The notes beneath the pieces were generated by a model that had not been told where the DNA came from, did no database searches, and saw only the letters and a program-made list of their open reading frames with translations. The translations under genes and the position numbers were made by a program. DNA of 64,000 nucleotides from Cytobacillus firmus DS1 (GTDB taxonomy: Bacteria > Bacillota > Bacilli > Bacillales > Cytobacillaceae). Below are positions 16,937 through 24,550 of this stretch, in pieces; the first letter of the stretch is position 1, and each line of letters begins with the position of its first letter. Where the stretch lies: assembly GCF_000565285.1 (NCBI RefSeq), contig NZ_APVL01000005.1, forward strand, positions 1-64,000, given 5' to 3'.

Positions 16937-19399
16937 ATGAAAAAGAAAATTTTATTGTGTTGTCTTTTGTTTTTGTCCGGGATCATGTCCCCTTTTTCGT
17001 ATGTTGTAAAGAAGGCTTCAGCCTCAGCGCCTGCCGTATATTGGGAAGGGATGCAGCTGGTTAAAGGCCAAATAGGCAAGGTGGATATCCTTAAGCCTAT
17101 TAACCTATGGAAAAGGGAAAATAATAAATTGAAGTTTGTAAGGGTTCTTAATCCTGGAGAAGCATATAGGGTATACCGGTATGATTCAGCTTTTGGCGGG
17201 CAATATGGTGTTGGAGGCCAGTACTTTGTGACCAACATGAAAGGCTATGTTCAATACAAAACGCCATCAAAGCTAAAGCTTAAGCTTGTGAATCCTGAAT
17301 TATATGGAACTAAACTATCTTTAGGAGCAGTTACCCAGGAGCAGACAGCTGTGCTTGCACCCGGTGTCACGCAGTCCAAGCTTTCTGTAGAAGGGTCTAA
17401 AGGGAATCAGGAAATCTACAAGCTGGATGTTGACCAAAAAACGAGCCAGATTTCTTTTGAGACTTCTCTGGCTAAAGACCAAATGATCGGATTTGAAACG
17501 GTTAATAGTATGGCACAACGTGAAGAAGAAGAGGGAAAGTATGTAATTGCCGGGGTAAACGGGGACTATTTCGATTCAAATGGAGCACCAACAGATTTAA
17601 CTGTACATAATGGTGAATTGGTTACCACGAATACAACTCCAGTCAATGAAAGAACGATTTTCGGTGTCAGCTTCAGCGGAAAAGCGATGATCGGCAACCC
17701 GGAAGTTTTGCTTAGTGTGTCTGCAAATGGCCAGAAGCCATACTTGATTAATTCTGTTAATAAACGGAGATTTGCGGGCCATCTGGTTCTTTATACGCCT
17801 TACTTCGCAAGCAATACGATGACGAATGAATTAGGCACTGAAGTGGTGCTTTCGAATCTGACAGGGCAGCTGAATGGAAATGGCCAGGTCACTGCTACTG
17901 TAAAAGAAGTGATAATTGGCAAAGGAAGTGCAGCACTTAATCCTGGCGAGTTCATCCTGTCAGGCCATGCTGCCGGCAGTGACTATTTAAAATCACTCAA
18001 AGCCGGTGACTCCATTACGCTTAACGCAAGCTATGATAAGCCTGAATGGGACCGGGTGCAGCAGGCAATAGGCGGGCGCTACCACTTGGTTAAAGGCGGG
18101 AATGCCAAAGTATTTAATATTGCCGGCGCTCATCCAAGAACAGCGATCGGAATAAAGGAAGATGGATCTGTATTTGCAGTTGTAATTGACGGAAGAAGAA
18201 CTCAAAGCAAGGGAGTCACTCTAACGGATTTAGCGAAGGTTATGAAAGACTTTGGAGCTGTTGAGGCGATGACGTTTGATGGCGGCGGATCGTCGACAAT
18301 GGTGACAAGAAAGCAGGGTGAATCCACGACAAGTGTAGTGAATAACCCGTCTGATGGAAGGGAGCGAAATGTTTCTAACTCCCTGCTGATCATTGCACGC
18401 AGGCAGGCTTTAGAGCTTCATCAATTATTGCTTAACCCTGATGAAATCACCTTATTTGCCGGTGCATCCTATAAGGACTTGAAGATTGCTGCAAAAGGTG
18501 TCGACAAAAATAATAATCCTGTCAGCTTAAAAGATCCTATTATTTGGACTTCGAATATCGGAAAATTCAATTCTGATGGATCCTTTACAGCTTCAGGCAT
18601 ACCTGGAAAAGGCACGATTACAGGAACCTCCGGCACAGTCTCAGGCAATGTTTCTGTCAGCATTACAAACGAATTGGATTCAATTAAAGTGTCAAAGAGT
18701 ACGATTATTACTGATAAAAATGGCACTGCATCAATCTCTGCTGCCGGCTACCATGCGGGAGTGGAAGTGTTAAAAGATCCTGCTGCCTTTACGTACACCG
18801 TTTCAGGTAATCTTGGAACAGTTGAAAACGGAATATTTAAAGCTTCCGGCAAGGACGGAATAGGCACAATTACTGTTTCACATGGTAAAGTATCCGCTGA
18901 AATTAAAGTGATTGCTGGAAATCCGGGTCCTGTTATCATTGAAGACTTTGAAGGTGAAATGAGCGGCTGGCAGGCATCAGGAGCGAGATATGAGTCAGTT
19001 ATGGTTGCCCCTGAGACAGTGTATGTGAAAGAAGGAAATAAATCGCTCAAAGTGGCATATAACTTCATTGGTACAACAGGCACTTCCGGTGTTTATGCCC
19101 TAAAGAAGGAACCTATTCCAATCATGGGATCACCTAAGAAAATTGGCATGTGGGTTTATGGTGATAACAAAGGACATTGGCTGCGAAGCCAGTTAAAGGA
19201 TGCGGCAGGCAAAGAGGTTCAGCTTGATTTTACAAAGAACCTTGATTGGACTGGCTGGAAATATGTTGAAGCAGACATTCCGGCAGGGCTGACAGCTCCG
19301 TATTCATTGGAGATCCCTGTACGATATATGCAGGTTAGTGATGAACTTAAAAATAGAGGCCAAATTTTTATCGATCAAATTCAGGCAGTATATGAATAA
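16937..19399 (+). CDS. Secreted phosphodiester glycosidase (NAGPA) with GQIG, Ig-like and C-terminal sugar-binding modules
   Basis: An 820-residue exported protein. After the signal peptide the GQIG module spans about residues 28-110 (VYWEGMQLVKGQIGKVDI ... YKTPSK). The NAGPA/phosphodiester-glycosidase domain follows (GVNGDYFDSNGAPTDL; RTAIGIKEDGSVFAVVIDG; EAMTFDGGGSSTMV; GRERNVSNSLLI), about residues 150-495. Next come two bacterial Ig-like repeats (about 500-675) and a terminal beta-sandwich that looks carbohydrate-binding (IEDFEGEMSGWQASG). In related bacteria such enzymes act on phosphodiester-linked sugars; teichoic-acid or capsule turnover fits this locus. The ATG at 16937 has GGGAGAGAG before it, unlike the in-frame start at 16886. 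Confidence 0.85.
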   Translation: MKKKILLCCLLFLSGIMSPFSYVVKKASASAPAVYWEGMQLVKGQIGKVDILKPINLWKRENNKLKFVRVLNPGEAYRVYRYDSAFGGQYGVGGQYFVTNMKGYVQYKTPSKLKLKLVNPELYGTKLSLGAVTQEQTAVLAPGVTQSKLSVEGSKGNQEIYKLDVDQKTSQISFETSLAKDQMIGFETVNSMAQREEEEGKYVIAGVNGDYFDSNGAPTDLTVHNGELVTTNTTPVNERTIFGVSFSGKAMIGNPEVLLSVSANGQKPYLINSVNKRRFAGHLVLYTPYFASNTMTNELGTEVVLSNLTGQLNGNGQVTATVKEVIIGKGSAALNPGEFILSGHAAGSDYLKSLKAGDSITLNASYDKPEWDRVQQAIGGRYHLVKGGNAKVFNIAGAHPRTAIGIKEDGSVFAVVIDGRRTQSKGVTLTDLAKVMKDFGAVEAMTFDGGGSSTMVTRKQGESTTSVVNNPSDGRERNVSNSLLIIARRQALELHQLLLNPDEITLFAGASYKDLKIAAKGVDKNNNPVSLKDPIIWTSNIGKFNSDGSFTASGIPGKGTITGTSGTVSGNVSVSITNELDSIKVSKSTIITDKNGTASISAAGYHAGVEVLKDPAAFTYTVSGNLGTVENGIFKASGKDGIGTITVSHGKVSAEIKVIAGNPGPVIIEDFEGEMSGWQASGARYESVMVAPETVYVKEGNKSLKVAYNFIGTTGTSGVYALKKEPIPIMGSPKKIGMWVYGDNKGHWLRSQLKDAAGKEVQLDFTKNLDWTGWKYVEADIPAGLTAPYSLEIPVRYMQVSDELKNRGQIFIDQIQAVYE

Positions 19400-19403
19400 T
19401 AAC

Positions 19404-19442
19404 AGAAGGCTGAGTACCTGAGACTCAGCCTTCTATTTTTTT
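19404..19442 (+). terminator. Terminator after the NAGPA gene
   Basis: AGAAGGCTGAGT and ACTCAGCCTTCT form a perfect 12-bp stem, followed by ATTTTTTT. Confidence 0.92.
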
Positions 19443-19562
19443 ATTAAACCGTTTACCATAAATTTTATATTGTATAAATGTTTAGGATATTATAGTCTTG
19501 TTATGGAAATAAAGGGTGCAAATTGCAGAAAATTAGTAATTATGCTACTCTAATTACTGAAA

Positions 19563-19592
19563 TTGTCCATAATTATATAATTGGGGTATAAT
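19563..19592 (+). promoter_or_regulatory. Predicted sigma-A promoter
   Basis: TTGTCC (19563-19568) and a perfect TATAAT (19587-19592) are 18 bp apart, about 74 bp before the gene at 19666. Just upstream AGTAATTA/TAATTACT (about 19530-19556) forms a perfect inverted repeat that could be an operator. Confidence 0.5.
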
Positions 19593-19665
19593 GAAACACT
19601 AGTCTCATATATACTGATGCGGCTGTACAATAACATCGTAACATTGGAGGGAGTATTGTTAACCA

Positions 19666-20073
19666 ATGGAACAGTCTAAAGAAATGCAGGAATTATTAAA
19701 TCAATTACAGGAGAATCCTCCTAAAATTATTGGCGGTTATAAAAAGCAGGGGTGGGCATCTAAGGTTCTGGAGAAGATCAGCAATGATCCGATCGAAAAA
19801 GAAGAAGATGGCAGTATTACGGCCAAGGCTATTCTGGAAGCTAAAAATAATACGTTTTATCCATCTTTCCTGAACATAGATTTGTCTCAAAAAGGCAAAG
19901 TGACAGGAATCTACTTTATTGCTGAAAATGAAGATCAGTTTGATCTGATTCCATTTGAAATTGGTAAAGACTTTCTGAAGATATCAGAAGATGAGCTCTT
20001 GCCATTGAAATATAAAACGCTTGAAAAAATAGAAGGTGACGAGTACCAGAGTAACTGGCCATCATTTAGTTAA
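19666..20073 (+). CDS. Hypothetical cytoplasmic protein, 135 residues
   Basis: I do not recognise this family. The product is acidic and soluble, without signal peptide or membrane segment. It begins with a short helical stretch (EQSKEMQELLNQLQENPP) and continues with alternating strands (FLNIDLSQKGKVTGIYFIA). A clear GGAGGGAG ribosome site, an upstream TATAAT box and its own terminator make it a credible monocistronic gene. It is the only cytoplasmic product among a run of exported ones. Confidence 0.7.
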   Translation: MEQSKEMQELLNQLQENPPKIIGGYKKQGWASKVLEKISNDPIEKEEDGSITAKAILEAKNNTFYPSFLNIDLSQKGKVTGIYFIAENEDQFDLIPFEIGKDFLKISEDELLPLKYKTLEKIEGDEYQSNWPSFS

Positions 20074-20081
20074 AATAGCTG

Positions 20082-20110
20082 CAGACTATCATATTGATGG
20101 TCTGTTTTTT
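20082..20110 (+). terminator. Terminator after the 135-residue gene
   Basis: CAGACTATCA and TGATGGTCTG form a 10-bp stem with one T-G pair and a TAT loop, followed by six T residues. Confidence 0.85.
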
Positions 20111-20320
20111 AATGCTTTTTTCGTGAAATTCTGCATCTTTTTGTATGATTCGCCACTAAGCGGCGTCCTGTTGTAATGTTTTTGTAATATTATCGGGAGA
20201 TTGTTATGAAAATGAAATAGAATATTGTCTAATAATAGGATAAAATCTAGTTAGCCCTACTAATTACATAATTTTTTGATAATTTTTATATACCAAAAGG
20301 TTCACAGGAGGATACATACT

Positions 20321-21028
20321 ATGAAGAAAGTCTTATTTAAGGCGCTGGCGTTACTGCTGGCATTGCCCATGATCTTTACTCATCAGTCTGCAAGCGCAGC
20401 AGAAGCGAGTCCGGACAGTATTGTAAAACTGGCAAAACAAATGCAAGGCGTACCTTATAAATGGGGAGGAACAACACCAAAAGGGTTTGACTGCTCAGGA
20501 TTTTTAACATATGTATACAGTGAACATGGGATCAAGCTTCCGAGAACGACGGCTGATCAATATAAAACAGGAGAGACTGTCAGCAAAGGCGAACTTCTTC
20601 CTGGTGATATTGTCTTTTTTACTACATATAAGCCTGGTGCATCACATGCAGGCATCTATGCAGGCGACAATAAATTTATTCATGCAGATTCTGATGACGG
20701 AATCATGATCAACAGCATGGATATGAGCTATTATAAAAGCAGATACATAGGTGCTAAGAGAGTTGTGCCACAGGAAAGCGTAAAGGGAATGGCTGCTGCC
20801 GTTCCAGTTAAACAAGGTCAAATCGGCATGGTTTATGTGAAAAAGAAAATCAATCTTTGGCAGCGCACGGAAAACAATAAGCTAAAGATGATACGAATCT
20901 TAAATCCAGGCGAAAAGTATCGTGTTTACAATTATGATACCCAGTTTGGAGGCCAATATAACCTCGGATCTCAACTTTATATTACAAATATGGAATCTTA
21001 TATTGAATATGTCCCTGTCGGACAATAA
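20321..21028 (+). CDS. Secreted NlpC/P60 peptidoglycan endopeptidase with C-terminal GQIG module
   Basis: A 235-residue exported wall hydrolase. The signal peptide ends near SASAAEA. Residues about 30-155 form an NlpC/P60 domain with the catalytic Cys in FDCSGF, the His in SHAGIYAGDNKFIHAD and the usual YKWGGTTPKG start. It should cut D-gamma-glutamyl-diamino-acid links in stem peptides. The last 70 residues are the GQIG module (VKQGQIGMVYVKKKINLW ... LYITNMESYIEY), here at the C-terminus rather than the N-terminus as in the genes at 14578, 15831 and 16937. The ATG at 20321 has AGGAGGATA before it; the earlier in-frame start at 20276 does not. Confidence 0.9.
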   Translation: MKKVLFKALALLLALPMIFTHQSASAAEASPDSIVKLAKQMQGVPYKWGGTTPKGFDCSGFLTYVYSEHGIKLPRTTADQYKTGETVSKGELLPGDIVFFTTYKPGASHAGIYAGDNKFIHADSDDGIMINSMDMSYYKSRYIGAKRVVPQESVKGMAAAVPVKQGQIGMVYVKKKINLWQRTENNKLKMIRILNPGEKYRVYNYDTQFGGQYNLGSQLYITNMESYIEYVPVGQ

Positions 21029-21056
21029 ATTTCCAAAATACGGTTAATAATCTATT

Positions 21057-21092
21057 AAACTCTTGTTATAATTAAAATAGCAAGAGTTTTTA
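21057..21092 (+). terminator. Terminator between NlpC and transglycosylase-like genes
   Basis: AAACTCTTG and CAAGAGTTT pair around a 15-nt AT-rich loop, followed by TTATTTT. It is weaker than the others and may allow some read-through to the gene at 21113. Confidence 0.6.
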
Positions 21093-21112
21093 TTTTGTAG
21101 GAGGATATAATT

Positions 21113-22840
21113 TTGTTAAATAGAAAAGGTTTAAAAGTATTATTATCTACATCTCTCATTTTTCCGGCTGCCGCAGTTGTAAATGTCAGCAATACAGAAG
21201 CAGCTTCGATTACTCAAATCGAAAATGCTGTTCAAAAGTCTGTTTCAACTTCTCAAATCTTAAGAAGGGCATGTTCCATTGAATGGTCCGGCGATGGAGT
21301 TACCAGACCGTATGCGGAGTATAACGCAGCCAAAAAAGCATATAGTGAGGCTATTAAGCTGGTAAATACTTTGAGCTCCAGCAAAAAGCAGGCATATTTG
21401 GCGAAACTGGATGAAAGCCAGCTTCAGATCAAGCGGGCTGTTTATTATATTGATGCCATTTCCGCCGGAAAGAAAATAGAAGCAAAGAAGCAATTTTTGC
21501 AAAGCCAGCTTGAACAGGGTATCCTCTCAAGTGAAACAGTAAAGGCTTACCATGAGCTATCTTATGAAATTAAGAAACAAGCGGCTCTGCTTGATCCGGT
21601 ATATGGCAGAACCACAAGGGAAGCCATTCGTGCTAACTTTAAAGAATCAGCAGAAGCATTAAGGGATGAACTAAGTTATTCTGTAACCGTTAAAATGGCT
21701 CTTGATCAGGTATCAGCTTCACTGGCAAAAGGGCAGAATGACACCGTTCTAAAAGAAGCCAAGAAAATCTTAATGTTCTTAGAGGTAACTCCGCAGGAGA
21801 CATATAAAAAGCAGCTGCGCACGGAATGGGATGCTCTTAAAGGGGAGATTTCCGAGAGCATTAAAGATGCGGAATACAAGGATCTATCCCTTCTTAACGA
21901 CCAGGTTCGGGAGCTCCGTGAACTAGTAAAGCCTGGTGTTTCCGATGCAAAAGTTCCAGCCTTATACGATTCGGCTGTGAGACTGAGCCAGGAAATTAAA
22001 AACCCTGCATCTAAGCAGATGTTTACAGATGCTATAAAGAATGAGATGAAGCAGCTTCAGGTGCCGATTGAAGAGTTAAAGCATTTGCTGACAACTAAAG
22101 CAGCTGCAGCCGGCATTCCTCCAGAATTAGTGAAGGCGATCGCTATAACAGAAAATGGAGCATTTCAACAATTCACTGAGCGTGGAGAAGTATTTAAAAG
22201 CCCGGATAACGGATATGGAATCATGCAGGTAACTCCGCTGGATGAGCATGATGACCGCTATGATTGGGAAAAGGCCAAATATGATATTGGCATAAACATT
22301 GAAACCGGAATTCAAATCCTATTAGAAAAATGGAATTATTCAGGTTCCAGAATTCCTGTCGTAAATGACGGGAATAAAGCGGTATTGGAAAATTGGTACT
22401 TTGCCATAATGGCATACAATGGACTTTCTAAGTTCAATGATCCTAATTTCTCGGAAGAGCCTTATCAGCTGAAGGTATACAGCAATATCAGCAAGTGGGC
22501 ACAAGTAGATGCTGAGTCTATTAATAAGGATGACTTGGAAATCTCTTATAACCCTTCCACTGGACAGGCTATCTTCAGCAGCAAAATGAAATATACAACT
22601 GACAAACAAACTCCATCTACTCAGCTATTTAAAAAAGGGGACAGCATTGTTATTTCTGGAGCTGCAACATTCCGGGATAAACCTTCAACTGCAGGATCTG
22701 GAACGTCCCTTGCAAAGGGCACGCGCATCACGATCCTGGATGGCCCTATTGAAGATAACAATAAATACAACCTATTCAGCTGGTACAAAGTCTCAGTTAA
22801 TGGAAAAGAAGGTTTTGCAGCATCTGTCGGGCTGAAATAA
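21113..22840 (+). CDS. Secreted transglycosylase (SLT)-like protein with helical surface domain and SH3-like tail
   Basis: A 575-residue exported protein starting at TTG 21113 after TAGGAGGATA. A signal peptide (to about TEA) is followed by a long helical region (about 40-300) like the SbsC-type C-terminal domain of the carboxypeptidase at 3244 (AYHELSYEIKKQAALLDPVYG). Residues about 330-460 resemble a lytic transglycosylase fold: IPPELVKAIAITENGAFQ with the probable catalytic Glu, NGYGIMQVTP, and AIMAYNGLSKF. The last 70 residues look SH3-like (ATFRDKPSTAGSGTSLAKG ... GFAASVGLK). It likely cuts glycan strands while held at the surface. The transglycosylase call rests on motifs only. Confidence 0.78.
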   Translation: MLNRKGLKVLLSTSLIFPAAAVVNVSNTEAASITQIENAVQKSVSTSQILRRACSIEWSGDGVTRPYAEYNAAKKAYSEAIKLVNTLSSSKKQAYLAKLDESQLQIKRAVYYIDAISAGKKIEAKKQFLQSQLEQGILSSETVKAYHELSYEIKKQAALLDPVYGRTTREAIRANFKESAEALRDELSYSVTVKMALDQVSASLAKGQNDTVLKEAKKILMFLEVTPQETYKKQLRTEWDALKGEISESIKDAEYKDLSLLNDQVRELRELVKPGVSDAKVPALYDSAVRLSQEIKNPASKQMFTDAIKNEMKQLQVPIEELKHLLTTKAAAAGIPPELVKAIAITENGAFQQFTERGEVFKSPDNGYGIMQVTPLDEHDDRYDWEKAKYDIGINIETGIQILLEKWNYSGSRIPVVNDGNKAVLENWYFAIMAYNGLSKFNDPNFSEEPYQLKVYSNISKWAQVDAESINKDDLEISYNPSTGQAIFSSKMKYTTDKQTPSTQLFKKGDSIVISGAATFRDKPSTAGSGTSLAKGTRITILDGPIEDNNKYNLFSWYKVSVNGKEGFAASVGLK

Positions 22841-22850
22841 TTATTTAATT

Positions 22851-22879
22851 AGAGGTTTCCCTTATGGGAGCCTCTTTTT
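22851..22879 (+). terminator. Terminator after the transglycosylase-like gene
   Basis: AGAGG..CCC and GGGAGCCTCT form a stem around TTAT, followed by TTTTT. Confidence 0.85.
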
Positions 22880-22908
22880 GATGAGGTGAGAAGAATGGAT
22901 ATGAAGTC

Positions 22909-23511
22909 TGCAAATAGAATGTTAATTTCTGCAAATAGAGACGGGGAATCTGCAAATAGAATTCAGCGTTCTGCAAATAGAAAGGCAATCTGCAAATAGA
23001 ATGTGCCATCCTGCAAATAGAATGATAAATTTGCAAATAGAGCGGGTGAACCCGCAAATAGAACTCGGCGTTCAGCAGATAGAAAGGCAGATTGCGAATC
23101 GAATCAAGGACCTGCAAATAGAATGTGAGACTTTGCAAATAGAGACGGGGAATCTGCAAATAGAACTCGGCAATCTGCAAATAGAATCCAAAACCTGCAA
23201 ATAGATGGTGGCAACTTGCAAATAGAATCATAAATTTGCAAATAGAGCGGGGGAACCTGCAAATAGAACTCGGCGTTCTGCAAATAAAGAGGCAATCTGC
23301 AAATAGAATCCAAAACCTGCAAATAGATGGTGGCAACCTGCAAATAGAATCATAAATTTGCAAATAGAGCGGGTGAACCCGCAAATAGAACTCGGTGTTC
23401 TGCAAATAAAGAGGCATTCTGCAAATAGAATCCAAAACCTGCAAATAGATGGTGGCAACTTGCAAATAGAATCATAAATTTGCAAATAGCCCGGTAAAAC
23501 CTGCAAATAGA
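22909..23511. repeat. TGCAAATAGA array 2: 30 units at 19-21 bp spacing
   Basis: Thirty copies of the core TGCAAATAGA (a few with one or two changes) start at 22909, 22930, 22951, 22972, 22991, 23012, 23032, 23053 and so on to 23502. Every step is 19, 20 or 21 bp. The roughly 10-bp spacers also recur: a block of six units with steps 21, 21, 19, 20, 21, 20 (122 bp) is repeated from 23237, 23359 and, in part, 23032. One decayed unit lies near 23576. Because many steps are 21 bp, frames stay open and produce spurious ORFs such as 22845-23465 on the minus strand. No function is known to me. Confidence 0.92.
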
Positions 23512-23600
23512 ATCCAGCATCACTTCAATCAGGATGTATCACACGAAAGAAAAATGCCCAAATTCTCTGCAACTCCGCAAATAAATAGATTAACAAATAC

Positions 23601-23634
23601 AAAATCCCCGTTCCACTTCCGGAACGGGGACTTT
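23601..23634 (-). terminator. Terminator of the secA2-slaP operon
   Basis: TCCCCGTTCC and GGAACGGGGA form a 10-bp GC-rich stem, followed on the minus strand by TTTTG. It lies 5 nt past the stop of slaP. Confidence 0.85.
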
Positions 23635-23638
23635 ATTC

Positions 23639-24529
23639 TTATTTTTTCTGAGGCGGGTAAACTTTCCATTTGGATAAGTCCGGCTGCTGTTTTTGAACCA
23701 GCTCTTTTGGAAAGATAAAAGTCCAAGGCTTGCTTGTGTTGGCTTTTACTTCGAATTTCTCAAGTTTGAAGCCGCCTTGGCAGATGATATCTCCTGCCGC
23801 ATCTTCTACGATGAGAGGGATTTGTTCCAGCTGGATATTTTTTTCGCTGCCATTTCGAATTAGAACTGTAACAGCCAGGTTTCCCTCACTTCCATGCTTG
23901 GCTTCTATTCCCATGAAATTTACTTCGCCAGGTGATAAAGCAGGCAAGGAAGAAACCATTTTCTTCAGATGTTCTTTTTGGGAAGGGGAAATCTGATTTT
24001 CCCAGCTTTCTTCAAGATCCAGCTGATGGGCAGCTGCTGATTTTTTTAATTCAAAAGCGATCTTCCAGCCTTCTTCAGGGATCTTATCAACAAGCTTATC
24101 TTCAGATGAAAAGAGGAAGCGCCATGGGCGTGAGGTCATAGATGGAAGCTCATCCATGCCATCAAGCTCAAATTGCTTTTTCGCAATGGCCTGGCCATTT
24201 TCGTCCAATAAAAGAAGGTCTACTGCCTCGAAACGAATGGCTTTAGGCAGTGTATTCCTTAAAATGGCGACAACCACGAATCCTTCATCAAAATTAATGA
24301 GCTTAATGCCGTTTATGGCAATTTGGTTCGGCTTAAGCAAAGGAAGCTGCTGGTGTTTAAATTGATATACATATTTCTCCTGGCTGGTCAGCTCCCAGTC
24401 AGGATGAAATGATAATGTTGTTTTTACAAGATCATTCTGATCTGCATTTACTTCGTTCTGCTGCAGTTCTTGCTGCTGATCCTGTTCAGGTGTTTTCTCT
24501 TTTTTTGCTTTTCTTTTAAATAAAGCCAT
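23639..24529 (-). CDS. slaP: Accessory Sec system S-layer assembly protein SlaP
   Basis: A 296-residue soluble protein. A charged N-terminus (ALFKRKAKKEK) and a Q/N-rich linker precede two copies of the SLAP-type domain (about residues 35-150 and 175-290). Both copies share the pattern ..INGIKLINFDEGFVVVAILRN.. / ..VNFMGIEAKHGSEGNLAVTVLIRN.. and end in a PWRFLF / PWTFIF motif. In Bacillus anthracis SlaP is needed with SecA2 for efficient S-layer protein secretion. It starts 21 nt after secA2 with GGGGGAA before the ATG, so the two are cotranscribed. Confidence 0.88.
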   Translation of the reverse strand: MALFKRKAKKEKTPEQDQQQELQQNEVNADQNDLVKTTLSFHPDWELTSQEKYVYQFKHQQLPLLKPNQIAINGIKLINFDEGFVVVAILRNTLPKAIRFEAVDLLLLDENGQAIAKKQFELDGMDELPSMTSRPWRFLFSSEDKLVDKIPEEGWKIAFELKKSAAAHQLDLEESWENQISPSQKEHLKKMVSSLPALSPGEVNFMGIEAKHGSEGNLAVTVLIRNGSEKNIQLEQIPLIVEDAAGDIICQGGFKLEKFEVKANTSKPWTFIFPKELVQKQQPDLSKWKVYPPQKK

Positions 24530-24550
24530 TCTATAAGTTCCCCCCTCGAG

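Noticed and set aside
22845..23506. Minus- and plus-strand ORFs through the TGCAAATAGA array
   Set aside because: They arise because the unit lacks stops and the step is often 21 bp. No ribosome site, heptad-repeat composition without a plausible fold, and several frames are open at once.
22905..23520. CRISPR array
   Set aside because: The repeat core is only about 10 bp, spacers are about 10 bp and recur, and no cas gene is present; CRISPR repeats and spacers are each about three times longer.
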